Of a stretch of DNA of 64,000 nt, positions 17,477 through 27,127 are shown in pieces; the first letter of the stretch is position 1, and the number at the start of each line of letters is the position of its first letter. The position numbers and the translations under genes were made by a program. Under the pieces are notes generated by a model. The model worked only from the letters and a program-made list of their open reading frames with translations, ran no database searches and was not told where the DNA came from. Origin of the DNA: Ferruginibacter sp. HRS2-29 (lineage in GTDB: Bacteria; Bacteroidota; Bacteroidia; Chitinophagales; Chitinophagaceae). Where the stretch lies: the NCBI RefSeq assembly GCF_024343615.1, contig NZ_RJUB01000003.1, forward strand, positions 62,001 to 126,000, in the 5' to 3' direction.

Positions 17477-18307
17477 TTATTTCCCTTTACCCTGAAGGAT
17501 CACCATAGCGTTCACTTCCTGATCGGTCAATACTGATTTGTAAAGACGAACTTCATCCAGTTGGCCTGTAAGGAAACTTGCCCATGGTTCAGGACCATGA
17601 TTGGTCAAAGATGGAGTAGTCATAAAATGGGTACATCCAAACACCAGATTACCTGAGTTGGTAAAATTCAGATTACCGTAACCGGCAAAAGTTTGTGTAT
17701 GGATCAGGTTACCATCTTTGTAAACTTTAGCGGTAGATGTAGCACCATCGTAAGAGATCGTAATGTTTGTCCATGCATCAAACAAGCCATTGATACCATC
17801 CTTTGAAATGGTCCTGTCTCCGGTTCCATTATAAATGAAAGCCCTTAATTTACCAGCGGTGGCTGTACTTCCATTTTCATAGAATACATCAATATCACCC
17901 CAGAAATTTCCATTGTGAGATAAAGATACTGTACCAACGATCCCGACTGAAGGCGGTGGATTTTTAACCCAATAGCTCAAAGTCATGCTCGTAAGTGCTT
18001 TGATAGCTGCGCCTGGAGTAAATTGAACATATTTATTGATACCACCCTGCATTGCCTGTCCTTTGAAACCAGGTGTGAAGCTGGTACCTGTATTAACACC
18101 TGAAGTTCCCGATACGCTATCCACAAGGCTTCCATCAAATGACCAGTACCCTACGAGGTTAGCAGGTTGTATTTGAGATACGCTTGAGTAACCACTAATG
18201 GTAAACGGTGGCGCGTATGTCTTCGGATCGAATTTGTCGTAGCACGAAGCCAGCGCAAGGCCGAGCGTCAGGCTACCCAAAATCATTTTGAAAGATATTT
18301 TTTTCAT
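17477..18307 (-). CDS. LamG-domain surface lipoprotein at the SusE position
   Basis: The 276-residue protein has a lipobox (LALASC, Cys near residue 22). From about residue 50 on it is one concanavalin-like jelly roll of the LamG/Laminin_G_3 type: VGYWSFDGSLVDSVSG, LTLSYWVK-like strand, WTNITISYDG and GQLDEVRLYKSVLTDQEV. Catalytic Glu motifs of GH16 are absent, so binding rather than hydrolysis is expected. Being third after susC and susD, it occupies the place of SusE/F-type surface glycan-binding proteins. The gene ends at a strong terminator. Confidence 0.82.
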   Translation of the reverse strand: MKKISFKMILGSLTLGLALASCYDKFDPKTYAPPFTISGYSSVSQIQPANLVGYWSFDGSLVDSVSGTSGVNTGTSFTPGFKGQAMQGGINKYVQFTPGAAIKALTSMTLSYWVKNPPPSVGIVGTVSLSHNGNFWGDIDVFYENGSTATAGKLRAFIYNGTGDRTISKDGINGLFDAWTNITISYDGATSTAKVYKDGNLIHTQTFAGYGNLNFTNSGNLVFGCTHFMTTPSLTNHGPEPWASFLTGQLDEVRLYKSVLTDQEVNAMVILQGKGK

Positions 18308-18330
18308 ATCAATATTTTTATGAGTAATGA

Positions 18331-19815
18331 TTAATAATTCGGGTTTTGCGTCAATAAGCCTGCGCTCAGATCGATCTCGTTCTGCGGGATCGGCATGAGT
18401 TCGCTCTTACCTGCCACGAAACCTTTGCTACCGAATACTGCGGGACCACGGCCCTGGCGGATCACGTCGAAAAGACGATCGAATTCCATTGCCATTTCAG
18501 ACCTCCTTTCGCGATAGATAGCGGCACGCAGCGTGGCCTGATCGGTAGTAGTTACCGGCGGCAATACTGTCAATGGGTTTGAACCCCTTGCACGTGCCCT
18601 TACCGCGTTCAATGAAGTAAGCGCCTGTGCTGTATTTGCACCGCCCAATTCATTGGCAGCTTCTGCATTCATCAGCAGAATTTCTGCATACCTCATTACC
18701 CTGATATTCTGTTCAGCACCTTCGTTACATGCACCCGGGTATTGACCAAACGGAACATATGATTTCTGGTTGTACATCGGGTTGTCGCCAGTTGCCGGGA
18801 TCACATCACCTTCAGGGGTAGTTTCTCCGCGGAAGATGATGGTAGCATCCCTGCGTGGATCGCCTGGCTCGTAAGAAGCAGCGAGGTCAGCAGTAGGAAC
18901 GTTGAAACCCCAGCCGCCGCCAACTGATCCCCTTACACCCTGTACCTGTGAGTACTGGGAATTGGATGCGTCGCAATTACCTGCGATGTATTTTGCCTGG
19001 ATCTCAAAGATAGATTCCACGCTGTTTTCGTTCGCCACCCTGAAGAGCGCTTCGTAATCAGGATACAGCTGATAACCCATTCCCATTACCTGGTTGGTAT
19101 AGGTCAGTACATCTGCCCATTTTTTCTGATACAAAGCAACTTTTGCATGCAGGCCAAGAGCGGCACCTTTGGTGGCACGGCCTACATCGGCTGCAGGGTA
19201 TGACTGTGGCAATACTGCTGCGGCATCGGTCAGGTCTTTTTCAATTGCTGCCCATACATCCGCTTTAGGCGTACGTGGAAGGTTATATTCAGAGGCATCT
19301 TTAGGTACATTCAACCTCAATGGCACATCGCCGAAGGCACGCACCAGCCTGAAGTAAGAATATGCCCTTACAAATTTCGCTTCCGCGAAATAACGTGCTT
19401 TCAATGTTTCGTCCATGGTGATAGCAGGAACGTTGTCCAGTATCTGGTTGGCGAAATTGATATTCTGGTATTGCCCTGTCCAGAAATCAGCCAGCTGGCC
19501 ATCTGTAGGGCTGATACCGAAATTGTCATAAGAATTGAAGAAAGTTGCATCCGTCGGGCTGCTTCCTTTTTCAGCATCATCGGAACCCATGCTTTCGATG
19601 GCGATAGGTGCAAATGATACGTTCTTCCATTCCCTGAGGTTGGCGTACATCGCGTTCACCGCTTTGGCAGCATCTTCCGGAGTTTTCCAGAACTCAACGC
19701 TTGGCTGTGTAGCCTGCGGAGGCACATCAAGAAAAGTTTTCTTACATGCCCCAAGCAACAGCATCGATGCAAGTACCGAAGCTGAAGCGACTCTTTTAAT
19801 ATTATTATTTTTCAT
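18331..19815 (-). CDS. susD: SusD/RagB-family surface glycan-binding lipoprotein
   Basis: The 494-residue protein has a lipobox LLLGACKKTFLDVPP near residue 23. It has the SusD N-terminal pattern of TPR helices (FWKTPEDAAKAVNAMY), the RAYSYFRLVRAFGDVPL motif near residue 150, and the C-terminal NAVRARA, RRSEMAMEFDRLFDVIRQG and LMPIPQNEIDLS motifs. It caps the SusC channel and delivers oligosaccharides. The gene is 18 bases downstream of susC, the usual tight pairing. Confidence 0.95.
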   Translation of the reverse strand: MKNNNIKRVASASVLASMLLLGACKKTFLDVPPQATQPSVEFWKTPEDAAKAVNAMYANLREWKNVSFAPIAIESMGSDDAEKGSSPTDATFFNSYDNFGISPTDGQLADFWTGQYQNINFANQILDNVPAITMDETLKARYFAEAKFVRAYSYFRLVRAFGDVPLRLNVPKDASEYNLPRTPKADVWAAIEKDLTDAAAVLPQSYPAADVGRATKGAALGLHAKVALYQKKWADVLTYTNQVMGMGYQLYPDYEALFRVANENSVESIFEIQAKYIAGNCDASNSQYSQVQGVRGSVGGGWGFNVPTADLAASYEPGDPRRDATIIFRGETTPEGDVIPATGDNPMYNQKSYVPFGQYPGACNEGAEQNIRVMRYAEILLMNAEAANELGGANTAQALTSLNAVRARARGSNPLTVLPPVTTTDQATLRAAIYRERRSEMAMEFDRLFDVIRQGRGPAVFGSKGFVAGKSELMPIPQNEIDLSAGLLTQNPNY

Positions 19816-19833
19816 ATCGAAACTGTTTATTTA

Positions 19834-22800
19834 TTAGAAAGTAACGTTTACACCTAAGTTATAAGTAGCAAACAACGGATATACATTCGCATCGATTCCG
19901 GCATTGGTTGGTGTACCACCAACTTCAGGAGAGAAACCGTTGTATTTGAATACAGTCAGGATGTTCTGCGCATTTGCATAGGCCCTGATCTTTTTGATAC
20001 CCCACCTGTCGGTCATTTTTGAAGCGATGGTATAACCCAGTTGCAGGTTCCTGATCCTGAAATAGCTTCCGCTTTCTACATAGAAGGAATTCGGCAGGTA
20101 GTTGTTGCCACCACCGATGCTTGCAGAAGGGTAAGTATTGGAAGTACCTGCACCATGCCAGCGGTTGTCGTAAAACTCTTTAGAGAAGTTTTCGTTACCA
20201 TACCTCAGGCCAAGGTTAGCATTGTAAACGTCTACATCCGCTACACCCTGCAGGTCAACTGTAAGATCAAATTGTTTGTATGCCCAGTTGGTGCTGAGGC
20301 CATAAGTGTATTTAGGATTCGGGTTACCCAAAGCAACTTTATCCCTGCCATCGATCACACCATCGTTGTTCTGGTCAACATATTTGAAATCACCTGGTTT
20401 GGTATTGATCTTCTGTGCAGAAGCATCTACTTCAGCCTGTGTCTGGAAAATACCTGCTACCTGGTATCCGTAGAACTGGCCGATCGGCTGTCCGAGTACG
20501 GTACGTGTTGCAAGCCCACCACCTGTAGAAGCTGCGCCACCTGCATAGATCGGGTTAGCACCTGTGGTTACTTTCAATACTTTGTTTTCGTTGGCACTGA
20601 AGTTACCAGCGATTGAATAGCTCAGGTTGCTGTTGATGGTACTTCTCCATGATGCTGCAAATTCAAGACCCTGGTTCTGGAAGGTAGCCTGGTTACCAAT
20701 GATAGAGGCAGAACCTGTACCGATGGAAGTTAGTACCGGAATACCGAAGATCGCATCTTCTGTTTTTTTATTGTACCAATCGATCTCAACAGTCAAAGCG
20801 TCGTTCAGGAAACCAGCTTCGAGGCCGATATCCGTACCAACACCTGTTTCCCATTTGATGAATGGAGGAACGATAGAGTTAACGCTTGCACCTGTATAAG
20901 CTGCACCGCCAAAGATCGCTGTAAGGTATGCACCCTGGTTAACGGTCAATACGGAAGGATTGATAGGTACTACGCTGTTACCAATCTTACCGTAGCTACC
21001 CCTGAGTTTCAATGTGCTGAAAATTTTCTGGGTTTCCATGAATTTTTCTTTGCTGATCACCCAGCCCGCACCTACTGAAGGGAAATAACCCCAAAGGTCG
21101 CTGCCGAAAAACTGTGAGCTCGCATCCGCACGCATAGAAGCCGTAAGGAGATATTTGTTTTTGTAAGCATAGTTCAACCTTCCGAAATAAGAAGTGCTGG
21201 TGTTCAATGAACCGCCATCTACCACATTCCTTGTGGCATTGTTGCCTAAAGCAAGGTAAAGATCGCCTTCACTGCTGTATGGAACACCTTGTGCGGTACC
21301 TGTCACTGTATAATATTTATTGCGTTGGGCAGACTGGCCAACCAGTACCTTGAAAGTATGGTCGCCAAATTTATTATCATAAGTAACGGTATTTTCCAAT
21401 ATCCAGTTTCTTGTCTGATTTTTATTGATGCTCAGCTGGCTGATGAGGTTACGTTGTTTCAATGTAGCGGTATATACCGGGGTATAACCACGTACATCGC
21501 CATCGCCGAACTCACCACCGAAACTGCTGCGGAGGGTGAAATGTTTCGCGAATTTGAATTCACCGAATACGCTACCGGTAAAACGGTAGTTCTGTGATTT
21601 CTGGTTGAAGTAATCGATCGTTACCTGCGGGTTGAAGTTATTACCATCACCCAATGCGTAATCGCTTGGATCTCCATATGTACCATCTGCGTAATATACA
21701 GGTACTACCGGACCTGCAGCGTACAACTGGTGGAAGATACCACCCGGGATGTCATTCGATTTGCTGAATGCACCTGTAATGTTATACCCTATTTTCAGGT
21801 TAGGGATGATCTGGAAATTATTTACAAAACGGGCTGTATACCTTTTGTAGTTATTGGTTTCCACATTACCATCCTGGTTGAGGTAGCTCAATGACAGGTT
21901 GTAATCGGATTTATCCGTACCGCCACTTACAGAAACCTGGTGGCTGGTTACCAGTGCATCCCTCATTATCTGGTGGTACCAGTCTGTTCCTTTACCAAAG
22001 TTGGTATTGGCAAACAAAGGCTGAGCACCATTTTGTGCATATAATTCGTTGATGATAGTGGCGTATTCGGTTGCGTTAGCCATTTTCACCTGGTTGGTTA
22101 CCGTCTGGAAACCTACATAACCGTTGTAGTTAACAACAGCTTTGCCGGCACGTCCTTTTTTGGTTGTGATCAAGACCACCCCATTGGCGGCCCTTACACC
22201 GTAGATAGATTCACTGGATGCATCTTTCAATACACTCAATGTTTCGATATCATTATTGTTAAGGAAAGAGATATCATTATACCATACCCCATCAACAACA
22301 TACAACGGGCTTGCAGTACCATAGATGGTACCTACACCACGGATGCGGATCTCAGGTGAAGCACCCGGAGCCCCGGAGTTAGTGATCTGCACACCCGCCA
22401 CTTTACCTTGCAAAGCGCCGATCGGGTTGATGGAAGCCTGTTTTGCCAATTCTTCCCCTTTGATATTTGTAACTGCACCGGTCACATCAATTTTCCTCTG
22501 GCTGCCATAACCAACCACGATCACCTGTTCGCCGGTTTTGATAGAAGGGAACAATTGAACGCTTACATCTGTACGGCCACCTACTGCTACTTCTTTTGGT
22601 TCGTAACCAACATAACTGAATACCAGGATGGCATTATCTGCCACGTTCAGGCTATAGTTACCATTACCATCGGTAGAAACACCGCCGCCGTTCTTTACAT
22701 TTACGCTGGCACCCGCTAACGGACGGCCATTTTCATCAGTTACCGTACCCGTTACACGGACATCGGCCACCACTTCATTTCCGGTTGGTTTATACAAAAC

Positions 22801-23148
22801 AACCAGGTCATCTTTCATCATTTTGTAAGACAAACCGGAGTTTTTAAGCAAGGTACTCAACACTTCCGGAAGATCCGCTTCCCTGAAATTCGCATCAATT
22901 TTCAATTCAGAAGGGATAAGGCTGTTGTTGTACACAAAGCGGTATTCGCTTTTACTTTCCAGCATGCTGATCGCTTTGGTGAGGTCAACACTTTTTAATT
23001 TGAGGGTTATCTTACTCTGGCTCTTTGCCTGTACCGATAACTGCATGAAGAACAGAAGCAGTACTGTAGATACCAGCTTCATGCTATTCATCACCTTTCT
23101 CCTGAATTTCTCACTTCTGAAGAAAGCAATTTGTTTGGCAATAATCAT
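19834..23148 (-). CDS. susC: SusC/RagA-family TonB-dependent receptor with STN signalling domain
   Basis: The 1104-residue outer-membrane importer is energised by TonB. Order: long signal region; STN domain about residues 45-115 (LKSVDLTKAISMLESKSEYRF); carboxypeptidase-regulatory domain about 130-205 (VTGTVTDENGRPLAGASV); plug about 215-325 with GYGSQRKIDVTGAV and SPLYVVDGV; then the 22-strand barrel. The STN domain marks it as a transducer that signals through the FecR anti-sigma encoded just upstream. A start 19 codons later (MNSMKLVSTVLLLFF) is possible. The gene heads the susC-susD-LamG unit. Confidence 0.95.
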   Translation of the reverse strand: MIIAKQIAFFRSEKFRRKVMNSMKLVSTVLLLFFMQLSVQAKSQSKITLKLKSVDLTKAISMLESKSEYRFVYNNSLIPSELKIDANFREADLPEVLSTLLKNSGLSYKMMKDDLVVLYKPTGNEVVADVRVTGTVTDENGRPLAGASVNVKNGGGVSTDGNGNYSLNVADNAILVFSYVGYEPKEVAVGGRTDVSVQLFPSIKTGEQVIVVGYGSQRKIDVTGAVTNIKGEELAKQASINPIGALQGKVAGVQITNSGAPGASPEIRIRGVGTIYGTASPLYVVDGVWYNDISFLNNNDIETLSVLKDASSESIYGVRAANGVVLITTKKGRAGKAVVNYNGYVGFQTVTNQVKMANATEYATIINELYAQNGAQPLFANTNFGKGTDWYHQIMRDALVTSHQVSVSGGTDKSDYNLSLSYLNQDGNVETNNYKRYTARFVNNFQIIPNLKIGYNITGAFSKSNDIPGGIFHQLYAAGPVVPVYYADGTYGDPSDYALGDGNNFNPQVTIDYFNQKSQNYRFTGSVFGEFKFAKHFTLRSSFGGEFGDGDVRGYTPVYTATLKQRNLISQLSINKNQTRNWILENTVTYDNKFGDHTFKVLVGQSAQRNKYYTVTGTAQGVPYSSEGDLYLALGNNATRNVVDGGSLNTSTSYFGRLNYAYKNKYLLTASMRADASSQFFGSDLWGYFPSVGAGWVISKEKFMETQKIFSTLKLRGSYGKIGNSVVPINPSVLTVNQGAYLTAIFGGAAYTGASVNSIVPPFIKWETGVGTDIGLEAGFLNDALTVEIDWYNKKTEDAIFGIPVLTSIGTGSASIIGNQATFQNQGLEFAASWRSTINSNLSYSIAGNFSANENKVLKVTTGANPIYAGGAASTGGGLATRTVLGQPIGQFYGYQVAGIFQTQAEVDASAQKINTKPGDFKYVDQNNDGVIDGRDKVALGNPNPKYTYGLSTNWAYKQFDLTVDLQGVADVDVYNANLGLRYGNENFSKEFYDNRWHGAGTSNTYPSASIGGGNNYLPNSFYVESGSYFRIRNLQLGYTIASKMTDRWGIKKIRAYANAQNILTVFKYNGFSPEVGGTPTNAGIDANVYPLFATYNLGVNVTF

Positions 23149-23208
23149 GTTTTACTTTTTAAGATTAAACAATAGCTAATTAATCGTTTTTTTGGTTTTA
23201 GCAGTGCC

Positions 23209-23228
23209 GGGTTGCAGCCCGGTGCTGG
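23209..23228. other. Hairpin between fecR and susC
   Basis: A GC-rich stem-loop, GCCGGGTTGCAGCCCGGTGC, lies in the 125-base spacer between the anti-sigma gene and susC. It may end the sigma/fecR transcript before the sigma-dependent susC promoter. No clear T-run follows on the minus strand. Confidence 0.45.
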
Positions 23229-23273
23229 TTTTGGATGTTTGTCTTTTCGTTTTATGGCATAGATCGTATTTAA

Positions 23274-24410
23274 TTAATAAATGATGATGGAATTATTTTC
23301 TGTCTTGTAATTAAAATTATAAGAAACCTGCAGCGCCTGTATTACCTGCATGAGGCTTTCGTTGTTGAAATTGCCGGTAAACTTCTGGCTTTTCAGTTTC
23401 TCCGATTGAATATCTATTGGTCGTCCGTACCAACGCTGTAAGGTCGTTGCGATAGCGCCTAGGTCTTCATTGCGGAACATCAGCTTGTTTTGTGTCCAGC
23501 CGATCTCTTTGATGATATGTTCTTTCTCATCCATATCCAGGTGGGCTACAGCTATAAGGGGAGCCACAGTGGTATTGTGCTGCTTTGGATCTGCAGATTT
23601 AACATCTTTGGCCAGGGCAGAATTTTCATTTTCGCCCGTACTCAGCACCGATATTTTTTCGTTGGGCTTGAGTATGATCTTTTCGTTGCGGCGGTTCTTC
23701 AGTGTTACTTCTATGGAACCTTTTATCAGCGAGGCTTCCGAAGATTGTTCACCCGGGTATGCCTTTACATTGAAAGTGGTGCCCAACACTTTTATATCCA
23801 TCGCCGGAAGGTGTATCACAAACGGCTTGGATTTATTTTCTGTCACTTCAAAATAAGCCTCCCCTTCCAGCGTCACCTCACGGGTATTGCCAAGGAAATT
23901 ATCGGGGTAACTCAGTTTACTGTCAGAATTCAGGATAACATTCGTTCCATCCGGCAATTTCACCTGCGAGCGGGATCCCGGCCGGGTGGCGATATTGTTC
24001 TCCGAATGTTTGAGGGTATCTTCTTTTACAGAACCGTTACCGGAGAGTATCATGAACAGCAACGCCAATCCTGCCGTAACAAGAAAAGACGATAAGACTA
24101 TTTTCTTTTTGTAAGTAGCCCAGAAACTACGTGGTTGTTCCTGTTCTTCCGGCAACTCAACAGGTAATGTATCTTGAACTTCTTCACTGAGCGGTTCTAC
24201 AGAAGCAATTTTCAAACGAAGGTTGCGAAGGGCTTTTTCTTCCGCTTCCGCTGTCAGTTGTTTGTATTTATGGGAAATAGCAAGATTGGAAATGATATCC
24301 CTGTATTGGGGATAGTGTATATATAACAACTCCAGTTCAGTTGTTTCATCAACCGAAAGCTCTCCAGCAATCTGTTTGGAAGCTAATATCCAGAACCTGT
24401 TTTCGTCCAA
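23274..24410 (-). CDS. fecR: FecR-family anti-sigma factor
   Basis: The 378-residue inner-membrane protein has a cytoplasmic N-terminal part beginning MDENRFWILASKQIAGELS, one membrane segment about residues 105-127 (IVLSSFLVTAGLALLFMIL), a FecR domain about 140-240 (ATRPGSRSQVKLPDGTNVILNSDSKLSYP is its start), and a C-terminal DUF4974 domain about 300-378 that should bind the STN domain of SusC. The start codon is TTG; no ATG fits without losing the conserved N-terminus. It holds the ECF sigma inactive until SusC reports glycan. Confidence 0.9.
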   Translation of the reverse strand: MDENRFWILASKQIAGELSVDETTELELLYIHYPQYRDIISNLAISHKYKQLTAEAEEKALRNLRLKIASVEPLSEEVQDTLPVELPEEQEQPRSFWATYKKKIVLSSFLVTAGLALLFMILSGNGSVKEDTLKHSENNIATRPGSRSQVKLPDGTNVILNSDSKLSYPDNFLGNTREVTLEGEAYFEVTENKSKPFVIHLPAMDIKVLGTTFNVKAYPGEQSSEASLIKGSIEVTLKNRRNEKIILKPNEKISVLSTGENENSALAKDVKSADPKQHNTTVAPLIAVAHLDMDEKEHIIKEIGWTQNKLMFRNEDLGAIATTLQRWYGRPIDIQSEKLKSQKFTGNFNNESLMQVIQALQVSYNFNYKTENNSIIIY

Positions 24411-24493
24411 TATGGCAGTTTATACATGGAAGGACTTAAAAATGGAAGGATACCCCCAAAGGGACGTTAACTTTTTTTTAAGAATTTGAAGAG

Positions 24494-24574
24494 GATTAGA
24501 GATTAGGGGTTAGGAGAGGTTTAGAGGTCGTTCTAACAGCGAATAATTCTAAACTCTAATCCCTGATCCCTAAA
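24494..24574. repeat. Paired heptamer repeats (GATTAGG / CCCTAAA types)
   Basis: Three 7-bp units at 24494-24514 (GATTAGA, GATTAGG, GGTTAGG) and four at 24547-24574 (TTCTAAA, CTCTAAT, CCCTGAT, CCCTAAA) are roughly complementary and can fold together. The second block overlaps the sigma-factor stop codon. The same words recur at 25701-25758. Confidence 0.75.
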
Positions 24575-25148
24575 CGTGTCGGTATGATTTCATCGCCGTG
24601 GCAATTTTTTTCAGGGCTATACCCATTTGATTTTCAACGGTTTTGATAGACAGGTTGAGGACTTTGGCTGCTTCTGCGTATTTGAGCCCGTCTTCTTTCA
24701 CCAGCTTGAAGACCGCTTTGCATTTATCGGGAAGATTGTTGATAGCTTTTTGCAAACTCCCTGATAACTCCTTGGCAATCAATAATTCATCTGAATTACC
24801 CGTAGTTACCTGGATATCTGTTCCATTGGCATATTCTTCTATCCAGCAGACTTTTTGCTTTTTTGCCTTGTATAAATAAGTGAGGGAAAGATTTTTTACT
24901 GCCACATAGAGAAATACCCGGAGGTTTTTGATCTCGGGAAGTGAGGCCCTTTTTTTCCAGAGTTGCACAAACACATCAGATACAACCTCCTCGGCAATAT
25001 GCTGGGATTTGATGATGCTGAAAGCAAACCTGTGCAGGTCGCGGTAAAGCAGCAGGTATAATTTTTCGAAAATAGCCGTATCGCCGCTGGCGGCAAATGA
25101 AACTTGCAGGTCCTCTATAGAAGTATGTATGTCATTGGTTTTTGACAT
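24570..25148 (-). CDS. ECF-type RNA polymerase sigma factor of the PUL
   Basis: The 192-residue sigma-70 family protein has region 2 about residues 25-95 (LYRDLHRFAFSIIKSQHIAEEVVSDVFVQLWKKR) and region 4 about 125-185 (LPDKCKAVFKLVKEDGLKYAEAAKVLNLSIKTVENQMGIALKKI). It lies directly upstream of fecR and susC on the same strand. This is the standard trans-envelope switch of Bacteroidota: glycan binding at SusC frees the sigma factor, which then transcribes the PUL. It is divergent from a receiver gene; no confident -7 box was found in the 166-base spacer. Confidence 0.92.
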   Translation of the reverse strand: MSKTNDIHTSIEDLQVSFAASGDTAIFEKLYLLLYRDLHRFAFSIIKSQHIAEEVVSDVFVQLWKKRASLPEIKNLRVFLYVAVKNLSLTYLYKAKKQKVCWIEEYANGTDIQVTTGNSDELLIAKELSGSLQKAINNLPDKCKAVFKLVKEDGLKYAEAAKVLNLSIKTVENQMGIALKKIATAMKSYRHV

Positions 25149-25314
25149 TGCGGCAAAACAATTTGATTTTTTAAAGGTAGGTAAAAATAGTATTTCTCAA
25201 ATAGAAGCAATGAAAAAATGCAATATGGACAATAATAGCTTCAAAATAATTAACTTACAGCCCGATTGATTTTTCAGAAAACGGTCAAACAACCGCATTG
25301 AAACAACTTTATTT

Positions 25315-25695
25315 ATGGCTTATAAGATATTGATCTACGATGACGACAAGGATATCCTGGAAGTAACCGCCGCGATCTTAAAGATGCGTGGCTTTGAAGT
25401 ATCGTGCAGGGATAATTGTCGCGAGATCACCCAGGATGTTGAACAACAACAACCGGATGTGATATTGATGGATAACTGGCTCCCGGATATCGGCGGCGTG
25501 AAAGCCGTTCAGTTTTTGAAGAGCACCGAAGAATTTAAAAATATCCCCGTAGTATTTTTCAGCGCCAACAGCCACGTGGAAGAATTAGCCCGCGAAGCCG
25601 GTGCAGATTACATGCTGAAAAAACCTTTTGAAATAGCGGACCTGCAGGCGTTGGTGACGGAAGCAGCCGAGAAATTCAGAGCAAATCTGGTTTAG
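25315..25695 (+). CDS. Single-domain response regulator
   Basis: The 126-residue protein is one receiver domain. The acidic pocket is YDDDKD, the phospho-acceptor Asp is in VILMDNWLPD near residue 52, Thr/Ser is in FFSAN and Lys in LKKPFE. It has no output domain, so it acts as a phosphate shuttle or sink, or through protein contact. It converges with the CheB-CheR-kinase cluster and may take phosphate from one of those kinases. Convergent heptamer repeats follow its stop codon. Confidence 0.88.
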   Translation: MAYKILIYDDDKDILEVTAAILKMRGFEVSCRDNCREITQDVEQQQPDVILMDNWLPDIGGVKAVQFLKSTEEFKNIPVVFFSANSHVEELAREAGADYMLKKPFEIADLQALVTEAAEKFRANLV

Positions 25696-25700
25696 CAGGA

Positions 25701-25758
25701 GATTAGGGTTTAGGGTTTAGAAAGATCTTCGGTTTGAACAACCTTCTAATCCCTAAAC
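25701..25758. repeat. Paired heptamer repeats forming a hairpin between convergent genes
   Basis: Units GATTAGG, GTTTAGG and GTTTAGA (25701-25721) face TTCTAAT and CCCTAAA (25744-25757). Arms 25708-25722 and 25744-25758 pair over 15 bp with one mismatch. It sits between the receiver gene and cheB, a possible bidirectional terminator. Confidence 0.75.
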
Positions 25759-26318
25759 TCTGTATTTATCCATTCTGCAATTTCAACCACTCCTAAAATC
25801 ATATCCACATCATTCTGTTCTATCGCCTGCCTCGGCATATACCCAACTAATGCTTCATCGGGATCCTGCACAATGAGTTTCCCCCCGCATTCCTTTACAT
25901 AGATCATGGCATCGGCGCCATCTGCGTTAGCACCGGATAAAAGTATGGCTGTAAGACCTTTTCCAAATACATCGGCTGCAGAGCTGAACGTGACATCAAT
26001 GCTCGGACGGCTGAAATTCACTTTTGCGGAAGCATCCAGCGAAAGTGTCTTATCCTGCTCTATGAGTAAATGATAATCCGGTGCCGCAATGTAAACCGTG
26101 CCAGGCACAAGGATATCTTTTTCATCAGCTTCCTTTACGGTGAGTTTTGTCTTGCTGGCAAATAATTCTACCAGGCCGTTATCCGATTGATTGTTGCGGT
26201 GCAATACGATGATAACGGGAACGGGTAGCCGCTTACCTAACAGCGGCAGCAGATTCATCAGCACTTCCAGGCTACCGGAAGAGCCGCCGATCACGATCAG
26301 TTTTTCGGGAGAAGTCAT
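25746..26318 (-). CDS. cheB: CheB-type protein-glutamate methylesterase, receiver-less
   Basis: The 190-residue protein holds only the CheB catalytic domain. Catalytic Ser lies in VIGGSSGS, His in VLHRNN and Asp in SGANADGADA; the N-terminal receiver of classical CheB is missing. I chose the ATG at 26318 because it overlaps the cheR stop as ATGA, the same coupling as between receiver and cheR; an ATG at 26333 is also possible. No chemoreceptor, CheA or CheW is in the window. It probably modifies a glutamate on a neighbouring sensor kinase. Confidence 0.85.
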   Translation of the reverse strand: MTSPEKLIVIGGSSGSLEVLMNLLPLLGKRLPVPVIIVLHRNNQSDNGLVELFASKTKLTVKEADEKDILVPGTVYIAAPDYHLLIEQDKTLSLDASAKVNFSRPSIDVTFSSAADVFGKGLTAILLSGANADGADAMIYVKECGGKLIVQDPDEALVGYMPRQAIEQNDVDMILGVVEIAEWINTEFRD

Positions 26319-27127
26319 CGTTTCTTTCTCCATATCTTTTCTTTGTTAGCTATTTGCGAATAATAGGGCGCAATGGCCGAAAACTTCAGCGACTCTTTGC
26401 TACCCAGTGCCAGGAAACCCAATGAATCCAGGCTTTTATCAAACAATTGCAATACCCTCGCCTGCAGATCCTTGTCGAAATAAATGAGCACATTACGGCA
26501 GAGTATCAGCTGAAATTCGTTGAAAGAAGAATCCGACACCAGGTTGTGCGTGGAAAAAACCATCTTATCAGACAAAGCCTTATCGAACCGGGCAAAATTA
26601 TAATTAGCGGTATAATAAGAAGAGAATTCGTGCCGGCCACCGGCCTTGATATAATTCTCCGAATTCTGCCTCATCTGGCTCATCGGAAAAATTCCTGCCT
26701 TGGCTTTCTCCAATACTTTCTGATTGAGGTCGGTTGCATAGAGGATCGCTTTGTGCAGCAAACCTGCTTCCTTTAAAAGTATGGCCATGGAATAAACTTC
26801 TTCGCCTGTTGAACAACCGGCATGCCATATCCTGATGAACGGATAAGTGGCGAGCACAGGCACGATCTCGGTCCGCAGCGTATTGTAGAATCCCGGATCG
26901 CGAAACATTTCCGTCACATTCACCGTAACTTCCTCTACGAAATGAATAAAGAATGCCTGGTTTTCCAATACCCTTTGCCTGAGGTCGGCAAAACTGTTAC
27001 ACCTTTCTTTTACATAAAAGGCATTCACTCTCCGCATCAGCGATGCCCGAGAATAACCGGTGAAATCATACCCATAATATTGTATGATCTCTTCCAGTAA
27101 ACCTTCCAGTTCTTCATTTGTTGTCAT
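26315..27127 (-). CDS. cheR: CheR-type protein-glutamate methyltransferase
   Basis: The 270-residue SAM-dependent enzyme has the CheR N-terminal helical domain about residues 5-75 and the methyltransferase fold after it. The SAM motif is WHAGCSTGEEVYSMAI near residue 107, ILYATDLNQ and the ILCRNVLIYFD motif near 215 are intact. It methylates glutamates, classically on chemoreceptors. Its start overlaps the stop of the upstream receiver gene (ATGA), and its stop overlaps cheB, so the three are translationally coupled. Confidence 0.9.
   Translation of the reverse strand: MTTNEELEGLLEEIIQYYGYDFTGYSRASLMRRVNAFYVKERCNSFADLRQRVLENQAFFIHFVEEVTVNVTEMFRDPGFYNTLRTEIVPVLATYPFIRIWHAGCSTGEEVYSMAILLKEAGLLHKAILYATDLNQKVLEKAKAGIFPMSQMRQNSENYIKAGGRHEFSSYYTANYNFARFDKALSDKMVFSTHNLVSDSSFNEFQLILCRNVLIYFDKDLQARVLQLFDKSLDSLGFLALGSKESLKFSAIAPYYSQIANKEKIWRKKR

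Noticed and set aside
25701-25721. Telomere-like TTTAGGG repeats
   Set aside because: Only three units, in a chromosomal spacer between convergent genes; part of the general 7-bp pattern.
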